From Trichomonas vaginalis G3 (taxonomy: Eukaryota > Parabasalia > Trichomonadida > Trichomonadidae), in NCBI RefSeq assembly GCF_026262505.1, contig NC_067208.1:7883962-7947961 (forward strand): DNA of 64,000 nucleotides, written 5' to 3'. The position numbers and the translations under genes are program-made. Below the pieces are notes generated by a model, which saw only the letters and a program-made list of their open reading frames with translations, was not told the origin of the DNA and ran no database searches. This document shows positions 44,474 through 55,663 of the stretch, in pieces; the stretch's first letter is position 1; each line of letters starts with the position of its first letter.

Positions 44474-46924
44474 TTAGATAATTATTATAACAACAAATGA
44501 TGAATATGAGAGTAAAGTCTTTGGCAGGCCACGAGCGCAGGACTGGACACGACAAGAGGTAAATGCTTGTTTGATGAGTCCGCTGCTTGGAACTATCTGA
44601 TTGATAAATGCTTTAGTACTGTTTTCAATTTTGACTCCACATTGAAGGCTAGAACAATCTTTGAATGCATTATTACCAATATTTCGTACGCATATAGGAA
44701 TATTAATCCATGAGTGTGATGTACATCCCTCAAATGCGCGAGCAGAAATACTTGTAAGGCTATCAGAAGGAATGAAAATAGATTGAAGATTATAGCAGAA
44801 AGAGAATGCTCCTTCACCGATTGTTCTCACTGTTCCTGGAAGACCAAAAGAAGAAACATGCGACGCTGGAGGGAAAATAATAAGGATTGTGTCATCAGGG
44901 GTGAACAATGCGCTGGTTATTACATGGAAGTTTTGACTGAGACATACGATGTTTCGTAACTTAGGACAGTTTCTGAAAACATCAACACCAAGTCCGGATG
45001 GAGTAAGAACAGAATCTTGGTTGATGATAAACTCAGTAAGTGATTGACATCCATCAAAAGTTTTTGTAGAAATTGTGTTAACTGTTGATGTAACGTTGAA
45101 TGATGTAATTCCTGTCATTGATAGTGATGAAATACCAAATGTGTTTATCGATGGAGGAAATGTGATACTCTGGAGATTAGCGTTATTATAGAAACATCTG
45201 TCTGGAATTTCGTGCAGATTTACGCATTGAGATAAATCAACATTATTAAGTGCACAATTCTGAAAGCATGATTCCTTGATGAAAATTAATGTTGATGGAA
45301 AAAGTACTTTGTTGAGATTCGTACAGCTATGGAAAACACCAATGCCAAGATTTTTGAGGTTTCTGGGTAAGTTAATGGATGGTAATAATTTACATCCAAT
45401 AAATGTATAATCATCAAGAGTGTCAACACTGGAAAGTTGAATATCTGCGGAGGTAAGTCCTATGCAATAGTGGAAAGCATTTTTACCTATTGAGGTAACA
45501 CTAGGGAATCTGATTGATTGCAGCTTATTACATTGATAAAAGGCATATTTATTAATTGTTTTTACTGTTTGTGGTAAACCTGTAAATACCATAGATATAC
45601 AATTGTAGAATGCAGACTCACCAATTACTTCGAGTTGGGAATCTGGTTGAAATGTTATCTCAGCTAAGTTAGTTTTATTTCGAAAGGCGTTTTTTCCGAT
45701 TGTCGTAACTGTTGATGGAATTGGTATTTTAGAATTTTTATTAGGTCCAAGATACTGAATCACCGTTGTATTCTGCTTATTAAGAATGAGGAAATCTTGG
45801 TTAATATACAAGTTTGAATTATTTCCAAATTTTATTTCGACATTATCATCAAAAACTTTCCCATTAAGCAACTTAACAGTATCAGGCAGGTAAACAACAG
45901 TTAACTTGTACCCAGTAAAACACCAATTATCAATTTGCTCTACATTTGGTGGGATTTCTATTTCCGTGATTTGGGCACCACTAAAGCATGCCTCGTGCAG
46001 GATTGTTATATTCTTTGATAATGTAACTTTCTTTAAATAGTTTGTGCAAAATGCGTATGAACCAATATCAGTTACAGAATCAGGAATAACTACTTCGGAT
46101 ATAGGAGTACGATAGAAAACATATGTTCCTATAGTTCTAACAGTGTTAGGGATATTGATAGAAGTAATTTTGCACATACTGAAAGAAGAACTACCAATTC
46201 TTAAAGTTCCATATGGAATATTCACATTTCCTGTTAGCTTTGTAGGATATAAAATAGTTATATTATCTTTTGAGATAACTATACTGTTTTCTATCCTAAG
46301 TTCTGTGTTTTCGGGATGAATTGTAAATGATTCTATTTCAGTATATTCGATGCAGCCTTGATATAATGTTTTCAATTTTTTCGGAAGGAACAAAGTATTG
46401 ATTAAAGTATAACTAAAAGAGTTCCATCCAATATATGTGAGTTGTGAATCCATTTGAATATCGATCGTTTTTAATTTTGTACACTTTACAAAGACTTCTT
46501 TTGGAAATCTATCTACTAATATAGGGATCGAAATCGTTTGGATAGATTGCATATAAGAAAAGGAACTTTCGCCTAAATTTGTTAATGAATTAGGTAAAAT
46601 TAAATTTGCAGCTGATGAACAATTTGAGAATGCGAAGTTGTCTATAGTTGTTAATTTAGTGCATTTAGAAAGATCTATACTTTTTAATAAAGTACAGTTA
46701 TAAAATGCATATTTTTGAATTTGAACGAGATTTGAACCATCTTGAACTATAAAATTTTCAAGAGTTGGAGCACACTTTAAAAAACTATATAAACCTGCAT
46801 CATATCCTTCGATAATTTGGACACGTGGATCAAGATTAATGGAAACTACTCCAACTGGTGTGTCGACTAAATTATGATAATCCGGTGTGTATTTAACATC
46901 TTGAGTATCATATACGAAAGCCAA
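44474..46924 (-). pseudogene. BspA-like leucine-rich repeat protein with lost ATG
   Basis: The frame is continuous for 816 codons and consists of about 30 TpLRR/LRR_5 repeats of 22-24 residues. Typical units read SIGKNAFHYCIGLTSADIQL and IKESCFQNCALNNVDLSQC. BspA-like proteins are a very large trichomonad surface or secreted family. The frame opens with TTG at 46924, not ATG. The initiator TCACT lies right upstream (46927-46931), and no in-frame ATG follows for over 100 codons. A single change of the start codon is the simplest reading. There is no C-terminal transmembrane helix apart from a short hydrophobic end (SSFVVIIII). Confidence 0.75.
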
Positions 46925-46926
46925 CT

Positions 46927-46931
46927 AGTGA
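46927..46931 (-). promoter_or_regulatory. Initiator (TCACT) of the BspA-like gene
   Basis: TCACT on the minus strand lies 2 nt before the TTG at 46924, the position where an ATG would be expected. Confidence 0.6.
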
Positions 46932-47093
46932 AGGGTTGCTTTAAGATAAAAAATTCAAAAAATATGGCCAAATAATACCTATCGTTGTTTTATATGATTT
47001 GTAATCTTGACCTAAGTTGCATATAATACAAATGACATAACCACAAAAATTTTGAAATTGAGAAGCTATCGTTACAGATCTGATCATTTTTGA

Positions 47094-47098
47094 TCATA
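47094..47098 (+). promoter_or_regulatory. Initiator (TCATA) of member 2
   Basis: TCATA lies 3 nt before ATG 47102 and matches the trichomonad initiator. Confidence 0.6.
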
Positions 47099-47101
47099 CT
47101 T

Positions 47102-48664
47102 ATGTTTTCCTTGCTTTTCTCCTCAGTTTATTCAATTAATGTAGATTCACCAGGTTATTATATGGAATATGAACATAACTCACTATATTCTATTAATTTT
47201 AATCTAAAATCCTACAACAATTACAATTATTATTTGGTTTTTTGTACAAATCAAGATCTTATTACATATGATGGTATTAAATTAACCAGTCGCGTTTATT
47301 CAATTAATCCATTAATCTACTCTTTAAATATTCGCGGCTTAAATGGAAATACATTACATTTCGGCGTTTTCCTCATTCCATCAGCATTTAATTCTCTCGA
47401 AATTTGTATCACACCAAATAAAGTCCAAACTTTTTCGTTAAATAAATATTCTAGCTACGGATTTCAGAAATTTTATTTACTAATTATCAATTACGATCCA
47501 ATGGAAGTTGAAATTTCTAGAGGACCCAAAGATTACAACATGGTTTCGTACAGTGCATCAGGAGATCTTTACAATAATGATAATGATATTAATTCTATTC
47601 CAAAAACTAATATTATTGCGATCGGATATTATTGTAATCGAAGCCCAACAAATACTACATATAAAATCACACCAATAAAATCATTTTATACTTATGAAAC
47701 TTATCAATATTATGATTCACGAGGAATTCCACTTTTCTTCTTTAATAAAATTGACATTGGCAACTTTGAATTCAATGATTCTACAATAGCTTATACATCT
47801 CATCATTGTGATCTTACAATTTCTCAAGATCTAGTATTCAATGTTGCCAAAGATACAATCATTATTTTCTCTCGTGCAGCAAATATTTCTGCAACTGCTT
47901 CTGTTTTTGGCAAAACACATTCTGTTCTAGGTAAAACTAAAATAAAAGCAATTGAATATTTATCAAAAGGTACATTAACTCTTTCTACAACTAGTGAATT
48001 AGGATCTTGTGATTTTTATACTTTTAATTATTCTACAGAAAAATGTAATTTTCCAATTATTCTTTCAGGAGAACATAAATATTATATTAAAAATTTAGCA
48101 TCTGGTTATAAATACTGTGTATTCTACGCTGCTGCACAACGTTCTGTTTCTTATTTAGTTCCAAAAAATCTTGCATATAATAGAATTGAGCCAGATGGAA
48201 CTGGTGCTGACATTAAAAGATCAGATAATCAGTCATTTTTCTCACCAAAATTAATAGTTTTACACGGAGATATTTTTGAGAACAAAGTTTATTTAGCTGC
48301 ATATGGTTCTATCTATGATGATAATTATGTAATCGATGGCAAGAACTCAAAATATAGTTTTTATCAGATCTCTGACTACACTTTCAGAAAAGTCAATACT
48401 AATTCTAAAGTTGGCTATACTGAAGTGAACAACCGACTTCTAATTTATATCTTTGTTCCTTTTTCAATTGTAACTTTCATTGCTGTTTATCTCGTTTATT
48501 ATTTTAGAAGACATCGTAAAAATAAGGACCCTGAATTGGAACTTTTGGATCAAAATAATTCTAATGAAGCTCCTCAGTCAAATGATCAAAATGACGAAGG
48601 TTTTACTGCACCAACATATCAACTATCCACTGAAAATAATAACCTCGAAAATCCATACTACTAA
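47102..48664 (+). CDS. Type I membrane protein family, member 2 (520 aa)
   Basis: ATG 47102 (MFSLLFSSVYSINV) begins a signal peptide and is preceded by TCATA at 47094-47098; the upstream in-frame codons are not ATG. The family start SPGYYMEY is followed by an ectodomain with sequons and aromatic-rich strands (YYLVFCTNQDLITYDGIKL). A membrane helix lies at about 455-475 (LIYIFVPFSIVTFIAVYLVYY). The basic-then-acidic tail ends in ENPYY, an NPxY-type endocytosis signal. The frame is intact. It probably arose by duplication with its neighbours; the family role is unknown. Confidence 0.8.
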   Translation: MFSLLFSSVYSINVDSPGYYMEYEHNSLYSINFNLKSYNNYNYYLVFCTNQDLITYDGIKLTSRVYSINPLIYSLNIRGLNGNTLHFGVFLIPSAFNSLEICITPNKVQTFSLNKYSSYGFQKFYLLIINYDPMEVEISRGPKDYNMVSYSASGDLYNNDNDINSIPKTNIIAIGYYCNRSPTNTTYKITPIKSFYTYETYQYYDSRGIPLFFFNKIDIGNFEFNDSTIAYTSHHCDLTISQDLVFNVAKDTIIIFSRAANISATASVFGKTHSVLGKTKIKAIEYLSKGTLTLSTTSELGSCDFYTFNYSTEKCNFPIILSGEHKYYIKNLASGYKYCVFYAAAQRSVSYLVPKNLAYNRIEPDGTGADIKRSDNQSFFSPKLIVLHGDIFENKVYLAAYGSIYDDNYVIDGKNSKYSFYQISDYTFRKVNTNSKVGYTEVNNRLLIYIFVPFSIVTFIAVYLVYYFRRHRKNKDPELELLDQNNSNEAPQSNDQNDEGFTAPTYQLSTENNNLENPYY

Positions 48665-49136
48665 ATGTGTGTTTTGATTTTTTTTTTCAAAGCTCCATAC
48701 TGCGCTCAAAATATCATTATATATTTATTGTACTCGCAATAAAGTATAACAGCTGTGTTAGGTACTATATGCTGATTTATAATAACTTTACTTTAGATGT
48801 CAAAAAATTTAAGAGAATGTCAGAAATTGGTGAGCTGAAATTAAAGTTCTATATTCATCTTTCAAACAAATACTTGCTCCATGGGAAATAAGAACTTTTG
48901 TTGGTTCAATTTTTTAAATTTATTATCATTCACTCCATGAGAAACTATGAATATTCGTCAAACATCTGGAAATCTTACTTTTAGATCATATTGATTTGCC
49001 TCCTCCCCAGAAATATAAATGAGTTTTCCATAACGATGTCATCATTATAGATATACTATTTCTATTAATTCTGGGTGTCGAATTTAGATATATAACGATA
49101 GAGATCCGATTTTTTTTTGCAATTTTATCCAAATCA
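48665..49136. other. Intergenic region with a small paralog fragment
   Basis: Around 48957-48995 the sequence ACATCTGGAAATCTTAC and the following bases match 49972-50005 inside member 3 with few differences. It is thus a short relic of another family copy. Otherwise AT-rich with no gene. Confidence 0.5.
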
Positions 49137-50705
49137 ATGTTTTCCATATTTTCCTCCATGGTTAATTCTATTTTAATCACATCACCTGGATATTATGAAG
49201 AAACTGTAGATACATCTGGCTTAACAATAACTTTTTCGCTAAATTATGATTACCGCAACAAATATTTCATTGCATTTTCCACATATGATCCATCATTGAC
49301 AATTAATGATATCAAAATCAACAGTGAAGTATACTATATTGATAACATAAGTGGTTCATACGATATTGTGACATCTAGATCATCAAAATTAAATTTTGGC
49401 GTTTTCTGTGTACCAAGAAGCTACGAATCACTCGAATTTTTGATACGCAATCGAAACGTACATACAAAATTATCAAGATTTTGTTTTGTGCATTCTCAAT
49501 GATGACTTGATTAAAATTTCAATATCCAAACAAAGTATAGACAGAAATACCATTTATTATAGTACAAAAGGCGATATTTCCCAACCAATTTTGAATATTA
49601 CTTCAATTCCTCAAACAAATATAATTGTTTTACGATATAATGGTAGGTATCGAGGTGATACTGCTACTAGGTATTCAATTCAGTCTACTTATAACACTCG
49701 AACTTACAAATGTTATGATAAATCTGGGAAAAGTTTGAATTTCAACGTTCCTCTCTCGATTTCATCATTACCAGTTAAACAAGATCCATACATAGCTTAT
49801 GGTCGCCATATTCAGACAGTTTACTATCCAGATGTAGTAAGAAAGTTTATTCGACCAAATACGATCATTGTTTTCACTGAATCGAAAGACTTTCATGGTG
49901 TCGCCACAACAAGTGGTACAAGTTTAGATATTCTTGGTACAACTCGCATAAAAGCTATTGAATTTAGAACATCTGGAAATCTTACGTTTAGATCATATAA
50001 ATCATCAGCTCTTTATTCATTTATTGCTTTTAACTATTCAATGATTAATTGTTCATATCCTGTTGTTATTGTTGGTGACAAAAACTATCAAATTCCACTT
50101 GAAACATACGATGAATATTGCGTTATATTACAACTTCATTTTCAACTAAAATTGAATCTGAAGGTAATGTTCGTTATGATTTGATAGATGCAGAAGGAAA
50201 TGAAATTAAAAAAGAATATGTTTATGAACCCGAATTTCACGTCTTAAAACCAGTTGTGTTTCCATCTAAAACACTCAGTTCATCAGTTGAAAACAAAATT
50301 AATATTAAAACAAGTGATACAACAGAAAATTTTGTGATTGATGGGAGTGAATCAGAATATAGTTTCTATCAGATAGGTTCTAATACAGTCAATAAAATTA
50401 ATATTTATAGTAAAGTTGGTACAGATCTATCAAAGAGGAAAGTTACTGCAATTGTTACTCCTTGTGTTATTGCTGTTGTTGTTATGATTATTTTTATTAT
50501 TGTTTATAATTATCTAAGAAAGAAAGCATTGAAATTGATTAGAAACAACAATAATAATAACCAAGAGAATTCATTAGAAGTATCATTAATTAATCAACAA
50601 GCAACAACGAATTCTCCAAATCCTTATTATAAAAATAATTCATCTGAAGCTCCAGTATATCAAATTCCAAAAGAAAATGATAATTTTGAAAATCCATATG
50701 CTTAA
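49137..50705 (+). pseudogene. Type I membrane protein family, member 3, two frameshifts
   Basis: The family layout is complete but split over three frames with single-base shifts near 49490 and 50135. It starts MFSIFSSMVNSILI with SPGYYEE and has an ectodomain (FSTYDPSLTINDIKI, TSGTSLDILGTTRIKAIEF). The membrane helix is VTAIVTPCVIAVVVMIIFII. The tail contains two NPxY/NPY motifs (NPYYK and ENPYA). Both shifts fall in places where the paralogs are conserved, so this is a recently damaged copy of a functional gene. The remaining frames show no nonsense codons. Confidence 0.8.
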
Positions 50706-50852
50706 GATTGTTTTATTTATCTTATAAGTTCTTTTATGTTTTAATAAAAACTTATATTTATTTTCTGCGAATTATTATTGTTTTCTCATGCTCAATTTGA
50801 AAGAAAAACCTTATTAGTTTTGATGAACTTGATATTCTTTTATCATAAACAT

Positions 50853-51855
50853 TTATGAGTTTACTAAAACAATACAAAGAGAAGTAATGAAATGATATGA
50901 ATAATGATAAACAATTTCATATTTTGTGAAAATATTCTTCTTTATCACTAGAACTAAAATAGGAAATTCTGCTTCACAGAGATATGATGAAAAGTGAGAA
51001 AGATTATGAATAGAACATATATTTTGAACATTATTTGTTGTAACTGATCCATATGTTTTATATATTATTCTGTCACAGAAAGAATCTTTAACTGTAATTG
51101 AACCAGAAAATAGATGATAAAATTCTACTCCTGGTCCTGTGTTTCCAAGAAATGAACAGTTTTCAATAAGAACAGTTGAATCAACTGCATAAAATGTTCC
51201 ATAATCAGAATATTTATGATTATTATTCAAAACATTACAAAAATGAAAATCATAGTTACCACTATCTAATTCTAAAATTAAATAATTTGATGTTGTGTTA
51301 CAAAATGATGAATATGTTACATTACTTAGACTTGTTGGTTGATTTAGAACTATTCCTGAGTCATAGTCTGCTTCACAGAAACTTGTGTTGATTGATTTAA
51401 CTTCAATATTTCCATGCCAAAGACTATTTGTTCTAGGTTTTTCTAAATTTCCGCATTCATAAAAAGAACTTTCATAAAGATAATTTTTATTATTTGATTT
51501 ATCAACTAAGTAAACATATGAATGATGTCCATAGGAGTTTGTTTTTGATTTGTAGCCACATGATCGATATTGGACAATCGAACTATCACAGTTAAAGTAG
51601 AGAGATCCACCATCTGAATTACTGCTGCAGTTATTAAATGAACAATCAGAATTAAGAAATTTATTGTTTGTGTTCGTAAAATAAATGGCACTATCAGTAG
51701 TAATACAGATAAACAAACATTCAAAGATGAAACACTCGTTTTTGGTGGAACTTTTATGAATACTTTTTCCTGAAACAGGTTCTGGAACAGGATTTGCATC
51801 ATAAAATTGTTGCCAAACATCATTTTCCGACTGAGAACTATCAAATTGGATTCAT
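50853..51855 (-). pseudogene. Pmp-like surface protein family member, frameshifted start
   Basis: This is the closest relative of the 40755-41780 protein. Shared blocks are SIVQYRSCGYKSKTN, FCEADYDSGI, NVTYSSFCNTTSN and NCSFLGNTGPGVEF. The frame is open from about 51845 but contains no ATG. The likely start (ATG 51853-51855) has an initiator, TCACT, 22 nt upstream and is out of frame by one base in CCAATTT near 51846. The C-terminus ends in a hydrophobic segment (FITSLCIVLVNS) that could be a membrane anchor. One indel thus inactivates an otherwise complete copy. Confidence 0.65.
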
Positions 51856-51877
51856 AAGTTGGTAAATTATTTCAAAA

Positions 51878-51882
51878 AGTGA
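51878..51882 (-). promoter_or_regulatory. Initiator (TCACT) of the frameshifted Pmp-like gene
   Basis: TCACT on the minus strand lies 22 nt before ATG 51855. It survives even though the downstream frame is broken. Confidence 0.5.
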
Positions 51883-51960
51883 CAATGCAATTTTTATTTC
51901 ATCATTTCATAATTATTATTATACAAGAAAAGTTTAAGTCCATGGTAAATCATTAAAGTT

Positions 51961-52879
51961 GAGCAATATTCCATCATTATATCTTAATAGTGTAAATAAG
52001 AAATATCATATATTTATTTCGCAGATGCCTGATTTTTCTTATTCAATAACTCCTTCAAATCCTCTTAAATTCTACGTTCCAAGTTCTACGACAATTGTAT
52101 TCACTAAAGCAATAAATGTTTCAGGTAAAGTTCAAACATCAGGAACATCTCTTGATATTTTAGGAACTACGAAAATTAATGCAATTGAGTTTACAACTAA
52201 AGGAACACTTGTAATTTCAACTAACTCTAAAATAGGATATTGCGATCTGATTGCATTTAACTTTTCAACAAAAGATTGTAAACGCACTGTTATTTCAACA
52301 GGAGCATATACTTATGGATTTAATATAAGTAAAACAAATAAGACATATTGCATGCTATATATATCCGATTCATCTGTTATCAAGGCTAATTTAAATATCG
52401 AACATTCCTCAATTTCACCAGATGGAAAATCGCTAACACTTAGTAGTCCTTCTATCACAAGTTTTCATTCAAAATCCAAGAATAAAAAGATGATCATATT
52501 TACCATAGGTAAGTCATATTATGGGTCTGATTTACTTATTGATGGAAACAAATCATATTATAGCTTTTATAACATTTCAGATTCAACCTCTTCTAAAATA
52601 AATATTAATTCACCAGCTGGCTTCATTTGTGATCCAAATATTAATGTCACTGATGGCGATGGTAAATCTAATGTATCAGTTGTTTGGATTATTATTGTTG
52701 CTCTTATTATCTTAGGCGGCGATATTTGCATAATTCTTATATGCATGCTGTTTTTACGTAAAAAACGATCAAACTATAAAAGCATGGAGTTACAGTCATC
52801 ATTATTAAATACGAATCAATATCCTAACCGACATCAAACTGGTCCAGAAGGAATTTATATACCGCCTACTCAACCATAA
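51961..52879 (+). pseudogene. Type I membrane protein family, member 4, N-terminally truncated
   Basis: The open frame begins without ATG and lacks the signal peptide and first ~200 residues of the family. It contains the second half of the ectodomain (TSGTSLDILGTTKINAIEF, YCDLIAFNFSTKDC), then YYSFYNISDS, a membrane helix (VVWIIIVALIILGGDICII) and a short tail (KSMELQSSLLNTNQYPNR). Immediately upstream is the 5' end of the divergent Pmp-like gene, so the missing part was probably removed by a rearrangement. Confidence 0.75.
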
Positions 52880-53400
52880 ATTTATCCACAACTTCAAAAA
52901 AAAATTAATGAGGAAATTTTAATTCACAAATAAAAATCCTCTTTTTAACAATTCAGCTGTAAAATAATAACAGATTGATTGATATTCATCCTATACTAAT
53001 TGCTTTGATGATTTATAGCATAAAATTTACAGTTCGGATTGACATTAGAAAAAAATTCATATGAAATATTGTGGAAAAATATTAATATTGAGTATATAAG
53101 ATTGAGGAACAAATAATAAGAATATTAGCTTTATTCAGATCCGATTTGCGTTTTCAATGATTAAGGGTCCACGGTACATTTTCAATACTATTCAAAAATT
53201 GAAAGTAAAAATGAGAATTATCGTTATCGTCTTTATCTTGAATCGATTTTTTGGAGCTTATTCGTTGACAAAATCCCAAAATTATTCTAAAATCAGAATA
53301 TAAATATGATTTAGATTTATGATCTATGAATAGATATGGGCCATGCCATATAAATTTTGGTCATTAACGATAGCCTTTGTTTGGCCGGACTGTGGACCCT
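52880..53400. other. AT-rich intergenic region
   Basis: No gene seen. Host-like AT-rich sequence. Confidence 0.4.
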
Positions 53401-53632
53401 TAATTTTTTTTCTAGAAAACAGGGAAGAAATGAAACATTCCTATCAGATAACTCCGATGAAGGATATAAGAATAGACATATCCAAAGAAAACCAAAGAAA
53501 GAATATAGAATGCCAAAATCAGGCGAATTCCAAAATAACTATCAAAGTGAACAAGATGGTGATGCTGACATAGATGTTGGAAAATATCGTGTTGGAAATG
53601 CAATAGACAGGATTAGTGGCTTTGGCTAATTC
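53401..53632 (+). pseudogene. Possible gene remnant: charged cytoplasmic-tail-like end
   Basis: One frame (53357-53629) ends in a strongly charged, hydrophilic 70-residue segment (RKQGRNETFLSDNSDEGYKN, later KYRVGNAIDRISGFG). Composition is that of a real protein end, such as a cytoplasmic tail, but there is no start codon and no domain. It may be the remaining 3' end of a deleted host gene. Confidence 0.25.
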
Positions 53633-54307
53633 TGATAGAATATTAGTTTTTTATGAAATTATTGTTTATAAATAATAGTGTTTAATAGATTTTCAAAATT
53701 TTTGTTTGACTTTTTTTATATACTACCATTTCTGAGATTGCCTTAGAATAATTATATCTGTAAGGGATGAGTTATTAAAAAGTAATCATCGATATCAATA
53801 TATTAAAAGGAATGTATGATATAAGTGAAAAATATTACAGTACAAATATGATAATACCAGAGGTAGTGAAATATTTTCAGGACTAGGACTTATTATATTA
53901 TCTAGGAATTCCAGTTTCTTCATAATTTTTAAAAATTTATTGTTGTAATAAGAAGAAAAGAAGTTATGAAAAAGAAAACTCTACAATCAAAGAAACACTA
54001 TTAAACTCAGATATGAATCAAGACCAACAAGAATCTATATGAGCAATTTTCGAAGTAGTAGGATAGGAAGGGGTGTGTGACTTTTTTTGTTACGTCTATA
54101 TATAGATGAAGGTATATTTTCACATTTTCTATATATAGATGATATAAAAATTTTTTCTTACGTTTTTTAAGTCATGAATTCGTAAGAAAGCGCGACATTA
54201 TTAAATAAATTAGTAATAAATATTATATACTAAACACATTTTAAAAAATTAACATTAATTTTAAAATAATTTATTTTTTTATCTTTTATAAAAGAAGCTA
54301 TATATAG
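53633..54307. other. Junction region before the second virus-like element
   Basis: Host-like AT-rich DNA passes into the second element somewhere here. Notable are three copies of CTATATATAGATGA (near 54093, 54131 and 54298) and an inverted CTTACG/CGTAAG pair (54160-54186). I cannot place the element's end, because the opposite end lies beyond the window and a terminal repeat cannot be matched. Confidence 0.4.
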
Positions 54308-54898
54308 ATGATGTCAGATATTCCGCGATTAATTAAACATTGTTTAAATCCTGAATGGGTTAAACTTCAATTTAAAAATGAAGATTGTGAATTATTAAAT
54401 GAATATGAAAGCCAAAATAAGCTAATGAGGTATAAATATAATGATAAAGAATATTTAATTTCATGGAATCAATGGAGTCATAATCAAAGACCTCATAAAC
54501 GAGAAGAAGAAATTGAAAATAATGAAATGGAAATCATTGATGACATTAAAGAGGATGGAATTCCTAAATTTTGTAGAAAAACCTTTAGAACTAAGTTAGG
54601 AGCATATAAACGTAGAGTATTAAATCCTGAATATCTTAAACATCAATTTAAAAAGGAAGACTGTGAATTATTAAACGCTAATGAATATGAAAATGCTAAA
54701 TCAAAACTGAGATATAAATATATTGGAAGTGATGAAAGGTGTAAAGATAAAGATAAAGTTTATTCAGTTTCATATAATAACTGGCACACGTTAGGGATAA
54801 GAAAACATTTAGGAGATTATGGTAAAAGTTCCGAATTCTTCAAATCTAGTATGTACGAGAGAATAAAAGAAATTAGAAATAATTATTTTCATGAATGA
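54308..54898 (+). CDS. Protein with two copies of a CELLNxxE-type repeat (196 aa)
   Basis: Two related segments occupy residues about 8-60 and 95-165: LNPEWVKLQFKNEDCELLNE and LNPEYLKHQFKKEDCELLNA. Each is followed by (L)RYKY and, about 10-18 residues later, a Trp. The pattern (cELLxEY, hydrophobic strand, W) recalls DUF723/NUMOD-like zinc-ribbon or DNA-binding repeats of phage and virus nucleases, but most cysteines are missing. The start may be ATG 54308 or the next codon. It is probably the first gene of the second element. The function is uncertain. Confidence 0.5.
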   Translation: MMSDIPRLIKHCLNPEWVKLQFKNEDCELLNEYESQNKLMRYKYNDKEYLISWNQWSHNQRPHKREEEIENNEMEIIDDIKEDGIPKFCRKTFRTKLGAYKRRVLNPEYLKHQFKKEDCELLNANEYENAKSKLRYKYIGSDERCKDKDKVYSVSYNNWHTLGIRKHLGDYGKSSEFFKSSMYERIKEIRNNYFHE

Positions 54899-54962
54899 AA
54901 TAAAAAATAAAAAATAAACTTTAAACATTCATGTCTCAGAATCAACATAGAACTTTAAGAAA

Positions 54963-55331
54963 TTAATGATTATTTGAATTTATGAAATCAATTATTTGAT
55001 TCATTCTTTCTTCAATCTCTTCTATTCTTTTTGTTAAATCATCTATTTTCATTAATGAGGTGATTCTTGATTGAGGAATAGATTTCAAACTAACCACTCC
55101 TTTTATTTTTGAAATTTTGAATCCATCAACTTTAAACATTTTATTCAATTTACATGTTGTCAATTCTTCAAATAATTTTTTATTATTAGCATAATAGTCA
55201 TTAAATTCTTCAACAGATGAAAAAATTTTTATTTCAGTAATTGGTTTAACAACATTTATTTTTTGTTGAACATTTTCACTTTCATTTATTTCTTCCTTCT
55301 CTGTTTCATTTATTTTTAAAATTGGTTTCAT
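54963..55331 (-). CDS. Hypothetical protein with C-terminal coiled coil (122 aa)
   Basis: An acidic N-terminus (ETEKEEINESENVQQ) precedes a short globular region (SVEEFNDYYANNKKLFEELT) and a final heptad-rich helix (KIDDLTKRIEEIEERMNQII). Nothing identifies a family. It is convergent with 54308-54898 and divergent from 55398. Confidence 0.5.
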   Translation of the reverse strand: MKPILKINETEKEEINESENVQQKINVVKPITEIKIFSSVEEFNDYYANNKKLFEELTTCKLNKMFKVDGFKISKIKGVVSLKSIPQSRITSLMKIDDLTKRIEEIEERMNQIIDFINSNNH

Positions 55332-55397
55332 TTATCATTAAATAAAAATTAGAATATAAGTGATGAAATATATTTTTTAATTAATATTAAATCAACT

Positions 55398-55634
55398 ATG
55401 GCGGCAGGATTCTTTAAAAAATTATGGGATGGAATTAAGAAAGCTGCAGGTTGGGTTTATAAAAAGATTATTAAACCTGTTGCAAACTTTTTGGCACCAG
55501 TAGCGAAAACGGCAGGAACTATCATAGGTGGAGTATTAGGTACTAAAGCAGGTAATCCGGCGATGGGAGCACAAGCAGGTAACGCAATTGGTGGAATTGC
55601 TGAAGGAATACCTAATAAAATAGGAGGTAGATAG
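55398..55634 (+). CDS. Amphipathic pVI-like small protein A (78 aa)
   Basis: MAAGFFKKLWDGIKKAAGWV forms a basic amphipathic helix. It is followed by a hydrophobic middle and a glycine/alanine-rich C-terminal half (GTIIGGVLGTKAG, GNAIGG). The start is identical for about 45 bp to that of the inverted gene at 55664-55879. It matches the membrane-active type of minor capsid protein seen at 2108 and 6001, and lies directly beside the capsid gene. The function is by analogy. Confidence 0.6.
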   Translation: MAAGFFKKLWDGIKKAAGWVYKKIIKPVANFLAPVAKTAGTIIGGVLGTKAGNPAMGAQAGNAIGGIAEGIPNKIGGR

Positions 55635-55663
55635 TGGAAAAATAAATTATTTTAAAATTATTT

